From: Skeletonema tropicum
Taxonomy: Eukaryota > Bacillariophyta > Thalassiosirophyceae > Thalassiosirales > Thalassiosiraceae
Direction: 5' to 3'
DNA: 64,000 nt
NCBI GenBank assembly: GCA_037178625.1
Contig: CM074135.1
Span: forward strand, 1,056,001 to 1,120,000
Shown: in pieces, positions 44,570 to 54,154 of the stretch
How the letters are laid out: each line of letters opens with the position of its first letter
Position numbering within the stretch: the first letter of the stretch is position 1
Program-made: the position numbers and the translations under genes
Notes under the pieces: generated by a model
Told to the model about the DNA's origin: nothing
The model's input: only the letters and a program-made list of their open reading frames with translations
Database searches by the model: none

Positions 44570-46345
44570 TCACAGCTTTTCCAACGAAAATCCTTCATAG
44601 TCTAGAGGACGAAACTTCTTCATGTGCTCTTTGGAGAAGCCTATACGCTCTGTGGCAGCAATCCATGCGTCAAATTGAACGCTGTGTTTCACGCGAGAGT
44701 CAGAGGCAGATCGTGGGTCGAGTCCAGGAAATCGATTTACTTCCAACAGCCAGGGGTTTGTCTTGTCGTCCAACATGAAATCGAAACCCAAAATCTTTGG
44801 TATTCCAAAATAAGAAGCATCATATGACGCAAGTATTTCGCCATCAGTGAAATGTTGCTCCAAAGTGTATCGATTCATTACTAATTCAATCGACGTTTTG
44901 ATTTTTCTCCACAGTTGCTTGTAGTCTTCATTATTTGCATCAAACCGACTTTTGAGATAGTGAAAGTCCTCTTGTTTACTCGTTCTCCCATCACCTCTTC
45001 CTGAGTTGGTCATGTACTGACTGTCAACATCATTGCTTGTTTTGTCGCTGTATAATTCAGATGCAAACTTGACCAACCCTTCTGTCGAAACGTAGACTTC
45101 TGCACTTTGCGTTTGCTTACCTTTCGACGTCAGTGTATCACCCTCTGGAAAGTAGACGACATACACTCTTAAAGAAAACTTGCGTCCATTCAATAACATT
45201 GGCGGATGAACTATTCGCTGGCAAAGCTTTGACTCTTCCTGCCCGTTTGCATTTTGGCTAGAATCATACATCGACAAAACTTCTGTCGTACTCGCAATAA
45301 TGTTTCCATGTGAACCATATCCAGCACGATCTTTTAACACCCAAGCAAGCTTATCACTGTCAACTTTATTTGCCCACTCTCTTGCCATTGCGTCTCTTTC
45401 GAGTGGCAGCACATATCCAAGCGGACAAAATGCTTCGTATTCATGAATGATAGAGTGCAACCTGACTTTGTCGTCCAAGTTTATCAGGTCAGGATCGTCA
45501 AAGGGGGAATTGTTTGCTTCCGCAAACGCTGCGTAGATGGATGTGAAAGAATCAAAGGGGTTGAAAACAGCCTGTTTTGTACCGAGTTGATACACCCAAG
45601 TGTAAATTGGCGAGACAGAAGAGTCTGATGCGCATTGCAGCAATTTCAGTGCTCTAAGGCAACTTTCATCATTCTCTCCTTCCCTTGATGTCTTGAGTAA
45701 CAGAGATGCTCCAAGCATGCCTGCAACAATTGGGTTGATTTGTTCGTCATGAATCAGTGACCTTTCAAAATCCTCGAGAATATGTATTGATGAATCAACG
45801 TCACCCATTCTCATTGAACAAAGCGCTGCTCTTTCGATTGCTTCTGACTGGCAGCTGCGCAACCACGAATCACTATCTGTTGAATCTCGGACAAAAGATC
45901 CCTTTAACAGCATCATCGCATCACAGTATCTCATTAACCGCTGCAGTGATTTGCTCTTTGCCAGTAGAACATCCGCCTCAGCTTTTGTAATTTGTGTTGA
46001 TGCGTTGCACTTGTCAAAGTAGAAAAGAGATTTATCATGTTGTGCTAGAGCTTCCCTGTCGCGGCCTACGCGCGCAAGCGTCGATGCATATAAGGCATGA
46101 GCTGCTGGCATTGCAGATAATGGCAATGGTATTTCATCATCATCTACGCAGAGAATAGAATGCCACAGTTGACATGCCTCATCTGCAAATGAAGGATCTA
46201 TGTTTGCCTTTTGCGAAAGCTCCATGGCAGTTTTTGTTGCTACCGCTACTTGTGTTATGACCATCGCCACCACATTTGACGAAAACAAAGCAACTGCGCA
46301 GCACAGCAAGAAGAAGATGCTCGATGTTACAGTGCACACCATCAT
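44570..46345 (-). CDS. Tubulin-tyrosine ligase-like (TTL) protein with TPR-like N-terminus
   Basis: Intronless, 591 aa. The C-terminal ATP-grasp domain has VLKDRAGYGSHGNII, RKFSLRVYVVYF (substrate/ATP site) and GFDFMLDDKTNPWLLEVNRFPGL with the metal-binding Asp and Glu-x-Asn. That is the TTL-fold used to add Tyr, Glu or Gly to tubulin or other proteins. Residues ~30-270 form helical pairs rich in Ala and Leu (ASTLARVGRDREALAQHDKSLFYF), TPR-like, with many Cys. The start is a hydrophobic segment (SSIFFLLCCAVALFSSNVVA), a signal peptide or anchor, which is unusual for a tubulin-modifying enzyme and suggests a secretory-pathway or plastid substrate. Confidence 0.82.
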   Translation of the reverse strand: MMVCTVTSSIFFLLCCAVALFSSNVVAMVITQVAVATKTAMELSQKANIDPSFADEACQLWHSILCVDDDEIPLPLSAMPAAHALYASTLARVGRDREALAQHDKSLFYFDKCNASTQITKAEADVLLAKSKSLQRLMRYCDAMMLLKGSFVRDSTDSDSWLRSCQSEAIERAALCSMRMGDVDSSIHILEDFERSLIHDEQINPIVAGMLGASLLLKTSREGENDESCLRALKLLQCASDSSVSPIYTWVYQLGTKQAVFNPFDSFTSIYAAFAEANNSPFDDPDLINLDDKVRLHSIIHEYEAFCPLGYVLPLERDAMAREWANKVDSDKLAWVLKDRAGYGSHGNIIASTTEVLSMYDSSQNANGQEESKLCQRIVHPPMLLNGRKFSLRVYVVYFPEGDTLTSKGKQTQSAEVYVSTEGLVKFASELYSDKTSNDVDSQYMTNSGRGDGRTSKQEDFHYLKSRFDANNEDYKQLWRKIKTSIELVMNRYTLEQHFTDGEILASYDASYFGIPKILGFDFMLDDKTNPWLLEVNRFPGLDPRSASDSRVKHSVQFDAWIAATERIGFSKEHMKKFRPLDYEGFSLEKL

Positions 46346-46459
46346 TTCCTTGGATACGGTCGATAGATATCACCTCGCTCATTGGCAACAGCATAGAGCT
46401 AGCATATTATAGCGTATAAACATCAAGGTTTGTTGCTGAAAAATATTGCGGGAACGCAG

Positions 46460-46470
46460 TTTTTGGCGCG
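46460..46470. promoter_or_regulatory. E2F-like site TTTTTGGCGCG
   Basis: Good match to TTTSGCGC. It is 115 bp upstream of the TTL-like gene (minus) and about 380 bp before the recognisable R2 coding sequence (plus). R2 genes are classical E2F targets in animals and plants, so R2 control is the more likely role. Confidence 0.45.
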
Positions 46471-46846
46471 TGATCCCCCTTCACGATGATGTGCGATTCG
46501 GACTCTTATTCGACCGGACATACTAAGGGAGAGCTAAAAAGTAAAGACTAACTCTACTAACCATGTAAAGCGTTAGCGTACATGTAGGTAAGTTATACTT
46601 ACTTAGTATGGCTAGAGCTACTCGGAAAAACAGAATCTGTCCGTGGGCGGAAGAGTTGCGCTTTTTTAAAATCGACTACTAATTCCTACGTCCATGAATT
46701 AGAAATAAGCAGCTTAAAAAATAGAGTACAAACAAGCAACTTAAAAAAATATGCGTACAAACCAGGCTCGAGTTACGAGTTAGCTACATACGTTATGTAG
46801 GAAGAAGGAGGAAAGGGCACAGGAAGGGGGGGTTCCACCCCCTTGT
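46471..46846. other. Region where the 5' end of R2 should lie
   Basis: No reading frame here encodes the expected N-terminal ~50-60 residues of R2. It holds only short frames and a small direct repeat (CTTAAAAAA..GTACAAAC twice, 46709-46765). Either the first exon is unrecognisable or this copy is 5'-truncated. Confidence 0.5.
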
Positions 46847-47838
46847 TTCTGGACTACCGAGGAAATTGACCTTTCCTCCGACCTCAAAGATTGGGAAGGT
46901 CTAGCCGACAACGAACGTCATTTCGTCTCCCACGTCCTTGCCTTTTTTGCTGCCTCCGATGGTATTGTCAACGAGAACCTCTCCAGTAACTTTGCTACTG
47001 AGGTGCAAAGCCCTGAGGCACGCTTCTTCTACGGATTTCAAATTGCGGTTGAAAATATTCATAGGTAACAAGATGAAAAAAATGTGTAGGCTTTTACATT
47101 GGCTCGTACATACACCATTGACACTCACCTGTTTCCTGGTTTCTGGTATATGTTTACATACATTATAATCTACACAACATTCAAAGCGAAACCTATTCGT
47201 TGTTAATTGACACATACATTAAGGACCAAAAGACCAAGTCTCGTATTCTCAATGCCATCGAGACCATTCCCTGTGTTCAAAAGAAGGCTCACTGGGCTCT
47301 CCGGTGGTGCGACTCCAACAACGCTTCCTTCGCCGAACGTATCATCGCCTTTGCAGCCGTGGAGGGTATCTTTTTCAGTGGCAGTTTCTGCGCCATCTTT
47401 TGGTTGAAGAAGCGTGGTCTCATGCCTGGCCTTTGTTTCTCCAATGAGCTTATCTCGCGTGATGAGGGTCTACATTGTGACTTTGCCTGCCTTCTTTACA
47501 GCAAGCTCGTGAACAAATTGCCTGTTATCCGTATTGACGAGATTATAACTAATGCTGTCCAGATCGAGAAGGAGTTTGTGGTGGAGGCCCTTCCTGTTTC
47601 CCTGATTGGTATGAACGGAGACCTCATGTGCCAGTACATTGAGTTCTGTGCTGATCGTTTGTTGGCTGCCCTTGGATGCCCCAAGCAATACGGAGCTGCC
47701 AATCCATTTGAATGGATGGAGATGATCAGTCTGCAGGGGAAAACTAACTTCTTCGAGAGGCGCGTTGGAGAGTATGCTAAGAGTGGTGTTGGTGTAGCCC
47801 AGGAGGATCAAGTGTTCAGCCTCGACGCAGACTTCTGA
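46847..47838 (+). CDS. Ribonucleotide reductase small subunit R2, 5' end missing
   Basis: Makes the diferric-tyrosyl radical used to reduce ribonucleotides to dNTP precursors. The recognisable sequence starts at [16 protein letters not shown] (46847); exons run to 47064 and 47187-47838 with a 122-nt GTAACA...AAG intron. Iron ligands are present: Asp in SSDLKDW, Glu in IVNENL, His in ENIHSE, Glu in AAVEGIFF, Glu/His in RDEGLHCDF; the radical Tyr is in ETYSLL. The C-terminus LDADF is the R1-binding tail. The N-terminal ~50-60 residues (normally including a KYPxxWxxYKKA-type segment before FWT) are absent. The frame is open upstream to about 46780 but without that sequence or a clear ATG. Codon use (many GCC, CTC, GTC) suggests high expression. 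Confidence 0.8.
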
Positions 47839-48528
47839 ATTACTCCTATATCTCCCTAATATAGTGCGCTGTTCGATCATCACTGAATGCTGATTAGTAG
47901 TCTTTCTTTAGTTTATGTTGTTGTATACGATCTTGACATATTAGTCTCACGCTTATAGCATCAAATTTGAATATATCAATAGCACACAAGTTGGATCCTC
48001 AATCAGGCCGATGAAATAAGCCTCAGCAGTATAATATCCGACATCTCTTGCAACCATGACACCAAAACAGCACTTGACTGGAACCTGTGATCGGACTTCA
48101 AATAGGTATTGTACTTGTTGCCACAAAAGAGAGGCCAAGCGACTTCCCTGATGCATGGACTTAGGTTTGATGTAAGTCCCAAAAACTCAATTTGAAAAAA
48201 GTTCATACCAATTCCGTCCAAGGTAGATTTGAAATTGAAGTTAATCGTGGACTCAGGTTTGATGGTACTGAGTCCCAAAAACTCAATTTGAAAAAAGTTC
48301 ACACCACTTCCGCCCTGTACATCTTGTAAAAGGTAGCAGACCCCAGAATCAAAACAAAGGGTGAGAACCCTACCTTAGGACTACTATTGAATAATATGCT
48401 GCTTGCTTTGATTTGGGGTTGGCCGATCCGAGCTTGGCTCATAAATCCGATTTGCTTTGTTCTCAAAGAAGACATCATTGGCTGCATCGTCATCAACATC
48501 TGTCGGTATTATTTCACTTAACTTCAAA
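47839..48528. repeat. Intergenic region with a ~90-bp imperfect tandem duplication
   Basis: Two copies of a unit containing AAAACTCAATTTGAAAAAAG occur at about 48160-48224 and 48246-48313, both also sharing GGACT(T/C)AGGTTTGATG. No gene supported. The second copy lies within 220 bp of the MORN gene start. Confidence 0.6.
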
Positions 48529-48879
48529 ATGAAGATTCATTATTCTGGTGGACTATACAGCGGTTCTGTTCGTAAGACGAAGTTGCGCAACAGCAGAGGA
48601 AAAGGAAAGGGCATGGCAAAGCACCGTTTCATTCCACACGGATGGGGCGTTTACGAGTTCAAGAGCGATGTAAAATACACGGGATTGTTCCGCGATGGAT
48701 TCGAACACGGATGGGGCTGCCTAACTTGGTCGAATGGAGACTCGTACACGTGCTACTTCCGAAAAGGTAGACCTGAAGCATCCTCATTGAAGCTTGTCAG
48801 AGAAGCTAAAAAATTGAAGACACAAGTTTCGAAACTGACTGCCACTTTGATTGAATACCAAAACAAGCAAGACATCTGA
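48529..48879 (+). CDS. Small MORN-repeat protein
   Basis: 116 aa from ATG 48529. Three MORN-like units are visible: IHYSGGLYSGSV, HGWGVYEFKSDVKYTGLF and HGWGCLTWSNGDSYTCYF. A basic C-terminal helix follows (LKLVREAKKLKTQVSKLTAT), likely coiled coil. MORN repeats bind membranes or partner proteins; no catalytic domain is attached. The last codons and 3' flank are duplicated downstream. Confidence 0.75.
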   Translation: MKIHYSGGLYSGSVRKTKLRNSRGKGKGMAKHRFIPHGWGVYEFKSDVKYTGLFRDGFEHGWGCLTWSNGDSYTCYFRKGRPEASSLKLVREAKKLKTQVSKLTATLIEYQNKQDI

Positions 48880-49135
48880 GAGAAGCTGCACAAGCTAGAA
48901 GTAACTATGTATTAATGCCATTTACCTATCCAAAATGTGCCACATCTATGTAACACGAATAGAAGGCGATCAACAACACTAAATAGTTTAACCTACACAA
49001 TATTTTGCAATGACTGCCACTTTGATTGAATACCAAAACAAGCAAGACATCTGAGAGAAGCTGCACAAGCTAGAAGTAACTATGTATTAATGCCATTTAC
49101 CTATCCAAAATGTGCCACATCTATGTAACACGAAT
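48836..49135. repeat. Exact 125-bp direct duplication of the MORN gene 3' end
   Basis: 48836-48960 and 49011-49135 are identical as far as I can read. The unit covers the last 14 codons, the TGA and ~80 bp of 3' flank. The lack of any difference means a recent event (or an assembly artefact). A second shared word, ACAATATTTTGCAATG, appears at 48999 and 49260. Confidence 0.85.
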
Positions 49136-49354
49136 GATATTATAAATTATATATATGTATATTTGGTGCTGGAGCCGTGGCCGTGGCAGTGTTGGTTGGA
49201 CGGAATGCACCCCTGGCGTTAGTTGATCCGCGAGAGAGGGCGACACATGTTTAACCCGAACAATATTTTGCAATGGCTTTGATAGATGACATGGGGAAAG
49301 ACGCACGCAATAAATCCAACAATTTCACAGTGAGAGTTCTCTCTTCGTAATCTA

Positions 49355-50220
49355 TCACGGAGGTAAATCACTTTTGTCTCTTCTGCTGCTGGGTGCAGAT
49401 GTCGATCCAAATCCACCAACACCACGTTGTGTCTCTGTCAATTCGTCAACCTGCACTGCATGAACCATTGAAATTCTTTCGAGGATTAATTGGGCAATGC
49501 GATCTCCAATGTAAACATGAAAATCCTCATGACCGAAATTGAAGAGAACCACACCTACATTTCCTCGATCTGTTTAAAAAATATATGAATATGAAATTTT
49601 GAGATGGGTTACAATGAAATAAGCGAGGCTGTTAATTTGTACTTCAATTTTAGCTTACAGTCAGCATCGACAACTCCAGCACCACAGCCGATCATTCTCT
49701 TAACAGCAACACCACTACATAATACACAACAGAACAAAACGCAGGAATTAATATGAATGCATGATAACATAGCACACAATATCGAGCATTGTCGGACTTG
49801 CCTCCTTGGAGCGATACGGGCATAAGTTCCCTCTGGACAGGCAACACTCAAGTCAGTTTTAATAACTGCCATCCCCCCAGCAGGTACGACTTTAGGCTCC
49901 GCTGCACATAAATCAAACCCAGCAGATTCGGGTGACCAGCGAGTTGGCATAGTGGCATTAGGACTGAGGAGTTTTACCAATAGCATGATGGGAGGTGTAG
50001 AAACAATGTAATAGAAGGCTGGAGATGTATCGCCATCTGCGGAAGTTAGATAGCTGAATAGGGTGGGGGCGGCTCTGGAGAGATAGACGAGATCTTCTTC
50101 ATAGGACTGATCAAGCCAAACGAACGGTTCCCGGAAAAAAGGGTCCGTCCCCACCTCCTCTGTCCCGCGTCCGGTCGAGCTGCTGCGTACTAATTTAAAA
50201 CCTGTCCGTGCGTGCTTCAT
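49355..50220 (-). CDS. dUTP pyrophosphatase (dUTPase)
   Basis: Hydrolyses dUTP to dUMP, keeping uracil out of DNA. Exons 50220-49802, 49714-49659 and 49569-49355 give 229 aa with all five trimeric dUTPase motifs: (1) SAGFDLCAA, (2) APRSG, (3) [19 protein letters not shown], (4) DRIAQLILE, (5) RGVGGFGST. Motif 5 supplies the stacking Phe. Intron 1 (49715-49801) has a GC donor (GCAAGT...TAG); using it restores RSGVAVK exactly. Intron 2 is GTAAGC...CAG. ATG 50220 gives an ~80-residue N-terminal extension of unclear use; ATG 49986 ([17 protein letters not shown]) would give the usual family length. With the first ATG only 37 bp separate it from the divergent gene, which favours the internal start. 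Confidence 0.9.
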
Positions 50221-50257
50221 TATTCCTGGTCTTTGATGCCTCCGAACCTGACCAAAG

Positions 50258-51457
50258 ATGAAGACAGCTCCGTTGCTACAACTGATCCTTCTGCTCTTTG
50301 CCTGTCATTGTCTCTATGCACAATCAGCTGAGCATGAACAGGGTTTCGCCGGGAGTAGATTCGCCATGTCTGGCAAATTTAAATTATTTGACGATATCAG
50401 TGCCAAGTCGATCAATTTTGGGGCGAACGAAACAGATTTGCTGCAACTATGCCAATCTTCACTCGAAAGCTCCATTAAAAAGGTGGAACGCATGGAAGAC
50501 GAGTTCAATGCAGAGCTTGATACATTAGAGGACAAGCTCAAGAAGACAGAAAAGCGAGCCCAGTCTGCGGAAGATCGTGCCAAGGAAGCTCGCAGAAAGC
50601 TTACTGAAGCTGAGAGTGAGCTCAAATATATGCATACACAAGCTGTGTCCACATACGTCAATACAACTCTAATGAAGGAGGACGCCGTCAAAAGTGTTGA
50701 GAAACGAGTTAGCAGGAGTTTGAGGTATTGGGAGAATCACTATCATCGCAGACTGGTTCCTAGTATGCGCCGAGCTAAGCAATTGTATCACGCAGAGCTG
50801 CGCCGGCAGCAGCCTAACATCGTGTTGCTGAAAAGAAAGCTATTCAGTCTGATCAAGAAGGGAGAGAGTCGTTGGAGAAAATCTACCCTCCTCCGTCCCT
50901 TCGTCGATCGCACGATGAAAGCTGCCTCGGAGAAAGTGTACGCGCGATTGGAACCAAGCCTCAAAGTCACACAGGAAGCAGTCTACCTCAGCACTGTGTC
51001 CACAATCGAAGAGATCTCTCGTGCGGGCATCACCTTTCTCGATGCGTTGGCAGAGAAACAAAAGGGGAATGCACGCCGTGACCAAGAGCGCCTGATTGAA
51101 CGCCGCCGACGCGTAATCAAAGATCGACACGATAGAGCGAAAGGGAGGAAGGATCGCAAAACAGCAGATAGCGATGACTTTGATTTTACCGCGTCACTTC
51201 TGCAGAGGAAAGTGAAAGCTACTCTCGAATATGCGTTAAGAGAATCAAAGACTATAGCAAAACGGTGTTCAGCATTGCTCCCCCTGGCTTTGTCTCTCAT
51301 TATCACAAGAAGATTTCTGCTTGGATCACTACTGCTCTTTCTTGGCGTCCCCACTTCATTAATTTGGCTCATTTGCATTGTCAATTTTTTGGTGAGGTTC
51401 GTGAAACGATTCTTTCCATTGCGTTGGAAGAGCGTATCAAAGAAAGATAATTTGTAG
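50258..51457 (+). CDS. Secretory-pathway coiled-coil protein with C-terminal membrane helices
   Basis: Intronless, 399 aa; family unknown to me. Signal peptide (LLQLILLLFACHCLYAQS), then a long Lys/Glu/Arg-rich coiled coil (~70-140, KKVERMEDEFNAELDTLEDK), a basic helical middle region, and two hydrophobic segments near the end (LLPLALSLIITRRFLLGSL and VPTSLIWLICIVNFLVRF) before a basic tail KSVSKKDNL. The order suggests a lumenal coiled coil anchored in the ER, or a membrane of the secretory/plastid envelope system. Divergent from the dUTPase gene. Confidence 0.7.
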   Translation: MKTAPLLQLILLLFACHCLYAQSAEHEQGFAGSRFAMSGKFKLFDDISAKSINFGANETDLLQLCQSSLESSIKKVERMEDEFNAELDTLEDKLKKTEKRAQSAEDRAKEARRKLTEAESELKYMHTQAVSTYVNTTLMKEDAVKSVEKRVSRSLRYWENHYHRRLVPSMRRAKQLYHAELRRQQPNIVLLKRKLFSLIKKGESRWRKSTLLRPFVDRTMKAASEKVYARLEPSLKVTQEAVYLSTVSTIEEISRAGITFLDALAEKQKGNARRDQERLIERRRRVIKDRHDRAKGRKDRKTADSDDFDFTASLLQRKVKATLEYALRESKTIAKRCSALLPLALSLIITRRFLLGSLLLFLGVPTSLIWLICIVNFLVRFVKRFFPLRWKSVSKKDNL

Positions 51458-51624
51458 ATGCGCCTAATTTATTTACGACTCCTCAAACACAGTCAATTCC
51501 GACTAAAAAAACTTTGTATCGCCCCTAAATGTTGTAAATTCACCACACACTGCAGTTGCCTATATTGAACCCAACCAAAGTACCACGAGAGAAATTTTGT
51601 TGCTTCATCAATACTATACGAAGT

Positions 51625-52053
51625 TTAGAAACCGTGGAGAACAATAGCATCAGAATGACAAATTTCCTGATCCACCAAAAACTCCTTTACATTTGTCCTT
51701 TGATCTCCACTCAGCTGAATAACCTCACTATCGTCCTCATCCTTCTGAACGGCACCGTTGCATGAAAAGTTTTTCTTAAATGCCTTACATATGCGCTTAA
51801 TGTCTAGGTCATCCGCAAGACCAGCTACGGTGGTAATACACTTTCTTCCATTACGCTGTTGTACACGAACGTGAACCTTCTCTCCCTGGGATGCACCAGG
51901 TTCATCTGCTGCGTCCTTGAACGCGTCTATTTCGGCAGATTTTTGCAGTTTGAAATGAAATTTGCAATTGTTAGGGGAATGAATTTTAGCATCATTTTTG
52001 TGAGGTGGATTCACCTACAACTTACCGAAATTGTTGAAAGCCAAGTCCGCCAT
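51625..52053 (-). CDS. Translation initiation factor eIF1 (SUI1)
   Basis: Start-codon selection factor of the 43S complex. Exon 1 is tiny: 52053-52026, MADLAFNNF plus one base. A 99-nt GTAAGT...TAG intron (51927-52025) leads to exon 2, 51926-51625, giving 109 aa. The SUI1 domain is complete: VHVRVQQRNGRKCITTV, KAFKKNFSCNG, EVIQLSGDQR and the C-terminal LHGF. The 28-nt first exon is easily missed by gene finders; without it the protein lacks its conserved FNNFDAF start. Confidence 0.93.
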
Positions 52054-52357
52054 TGATTATATTATAATCTGTAAAAGTATATGCGGTTTAAAGGAACGCT
52101 GTGGGATAGGTGACAGTGCTTGTCGTGTGGCGTAGGAAGCTCTTTTTTCATGGTGGAAGCATCAGCGGGGGCTCGGGGGGAAAGAGGAAAGAGGGGGGAG
52201 GAAGGTGGGAGGACGGCCAGACGTCAGCGAGGAAAGTGAGGATACCGCCTGAAGCTGAATGTTGCAGCTCTGCACCAACCCGACATGAGTGTGTAAGTAC
52301 GTTGAACTGAGGGTTGAAATGAACGCGCATGAACGCGAATGAACGCGAATGAACGCT

Positions 52358-52530
52358 AGCGTGCGTGGGCGTACATCTCGCGTTCGTAGCGTGCGTGGGC
52401 GTACATCTCGCGTTCGTAGCGTGCGTGGGCGTACATCTCGCGTTCATAGCGTGCTTGGGCGTACATCTCGCGTTCATAGCGTGCTTGGGCGTACATCTCG
52501 CGTCCATAGCGTGCGTGGGCGTTCATAGGC
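52358..52530. repeat. 30-bp minisatellite, ~5.7 units
   Basis: Unit GCGTGCGTGGGCGTACATCT + CGCGTTCGTA repeats five times with a few substitutions, then a partial copy (GCGTGCGTGGGCGTTCAT). Six-frame ORFs across it are simple repeats of one decapeptide and are not counted as genes. Confidence 0.9.
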
Positions 52531-52779
52531 GTCTCTCTCTCTATGTCTAGTTCGAGGGCATACAGAACTGCTGGTAGGCGATGAAACAATAATAGTCTGG
52601 GTTGGCAAGTTCCTCATTTATCATTTATCGTTTCCTATGTGGGTTGATACTGACAATAATAAGTATCTGGTAATATCATGTCCATTTCGAACGGACAGCA
52701 TCTAAAATCACTTCTTGGAACCCCCCCTTTTCTTCAATCAATCAAACAAACAAAACAGTGCACAGGTGACAAACCCATT

Positions 52780-53141
52780 TTTAACTTGGGCTAAAAAGAC
52801 GATTCGGCTTCTTCTCACGCATGCTTTTACGACGGCCGCCGCATCATACTGGAAGCTGCCGAAGGGAAAGAAAGTAGTAGCTGATTCCATCTATTCAGGT
52901 TGTCCTGAAAAGGTAATGATCAAGAGAGGGGCATCCTGAGTGGGTTACCGAGTATTTAGATCGGATTCAGAACAAGCAGGAGACATATCATGAAAGACTT
53001 GCCAATTTTAATATCTTGTCCTCAAAATTCCGCCACGGCAAATCATCAGAAGAGAAAATGCAGCTGCACCGGATGGCAGTGGATTGTGTTGCATTCCTCG
53101 TTCACCATGATCTGAAGTACCATCCCCTAATGGATGTATAA
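52780..53141 (+). pseudogene. DDE transposase remnant (C-terminal part)
   Basis: Two frames continue each other: KKVVADSIYSGCPEKVMIKR (ending near 52938) and WVTEYLDRIQNKQETYHERL ... FRHGKSSEEKMQLH ... HHDLKYHPLMDV (to TAA at 53141). The 'ADxxYxGxPEKV...QNxQET.H.RL..F' pattern is typical of the C-terminal end of PIF/Harbinger-related DDE transposases found in algae. The first catalytic Asp region is missing and a frameshift sits near 52938, so it is inactive. Confidence 0.7.
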
Positions 53142-53519
53142 ATGCAGAAATAATACAAATTAATTTTATATTGTGCTATTCCAACTCAATGTCTCGCCCT
53201 TTCAGTTTCATTTGATTTGTTGAAATTCGTCACCACCCATTCATTTTCCACATCTAGCATGGGCTAAAACGTTTATGCGGCTTCCTCTTGACCATACGCG
53301 CGCAAGCCACAATTAACAGTTGTCACAGTGTTTCGGTTGAAGAGGACTACCGCGAGAGCTGCTGGCTACGGCGGTGTATCGGCGGTATTACCGCCGATAA
53401 CTTAATTAGCGATGCTTTCAGATTTCAGATTGCAGTCGACAATACACAGCTCATTTGCATAATATTTTTTCGTGATGATAATACCTTGATAGCATCGGCG
53501 TTCCCTCGACCTCCTACAA

Positions 53520-53695
53520 CCAAGGTGTCATGGCGTCCATAGCGTTCATTGGCGTACATCATGGCGTCCACAGCGTTCATTGGCGTACATTAGGGCGTCC
53601 ATAGCGTGCGTGGGCGTACATTAGGGCGTCCATAGCGTGCGTGGGCGTTCATGCGAAGCGCGTCCATACGCGTGCATGCGCGTTCATTCGCGTGC
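53520..53695. repeat. GCGT-rich minisatellite, right arm
   Basis: Repeats of GGCGTCCATAGCG(T)TCATTGGCGTACAT type, about five irregular units, then CGCGTGCATGCGCGTTCATT. Related in sequence to the 30-bp array at 52358-52530 and inversely placed ends (ATGAACGCG / CGCGTTCAT). Confidence 0.8.
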
Positions 53696-53740
53696 ATAAC
53701 AATCTCATGCCCACGAAACACACAAATGTCGGGTTGGTGC

Positions 53741-54154
53741 TGGTAAGTAAGTAGGTAGGGGTGGCAACTATGCAATCTCATGAGTAACCTCGATTGTATA
53801 CTCCATTGAAGTGTATGACAATTTACCACTTTCACTTGCTCTGATAGTACCTTAAGCAAAATTGGCTAAGAAAAAAAGCTGTATCTATTAGGTACCTACC
53901 TGCTTCTGACCATTACTCCATTCCGATATTGCTCTTCATTCCAGATTTCCTAGCACCATTCTTTGAGCTTGATTTTCACATCCCTCTGCAGTGCGCGTTT
54001 CATCTTTTTAGCCTCGTGCTTTTTGCACACTCCTCTCCTCACAGCATATTCGAGACAACCCTTCGATGTGCAAAGTTCCAAACTTTCATTAGGTAGGGAA
54101 GAGAGACACTTTGACTCTTACCAGCCTTCCGTGTTCGTGGGTGGCCGTGGCAGC
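53741..54154. other. Spacer before ABCC gene 3' end
   Basis: About 410 bp, no gene recognised; a 76-codon frame from 53963 is not supported by anything else. Confidence 0.4.

Larger units (their letters stand above)
52272..53740. mobile_element. Decayed DDE transposon with 15-bp inverted ends and minisatellite arms
   Basis: GCACCAACCCGACAT (52272-52286) recurs inverted at 53726-53740, and the match extends imperfectly for ~8 more bases (GTGTGT). Inside each end lie GCGT-rich arrays: ten-base ATGAACGCGA units (52319-52356) plus 30-bp units at left, and related GGCGTCCATAGCG units (53525-53695) at right. Between them is a transposase remnant. No clear target-site duplication was seen. I read this as one ~1.47-kb element. 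Confidence 0.65.

Noticed and set aside
52148..52589. ORFs with repeated NARCTPTHAT / REMYAHARYE units
   Set aside because: Pure translation of the 30-bp minisatellite; they appear on both strands and in several frames, with no other evidence of coding.
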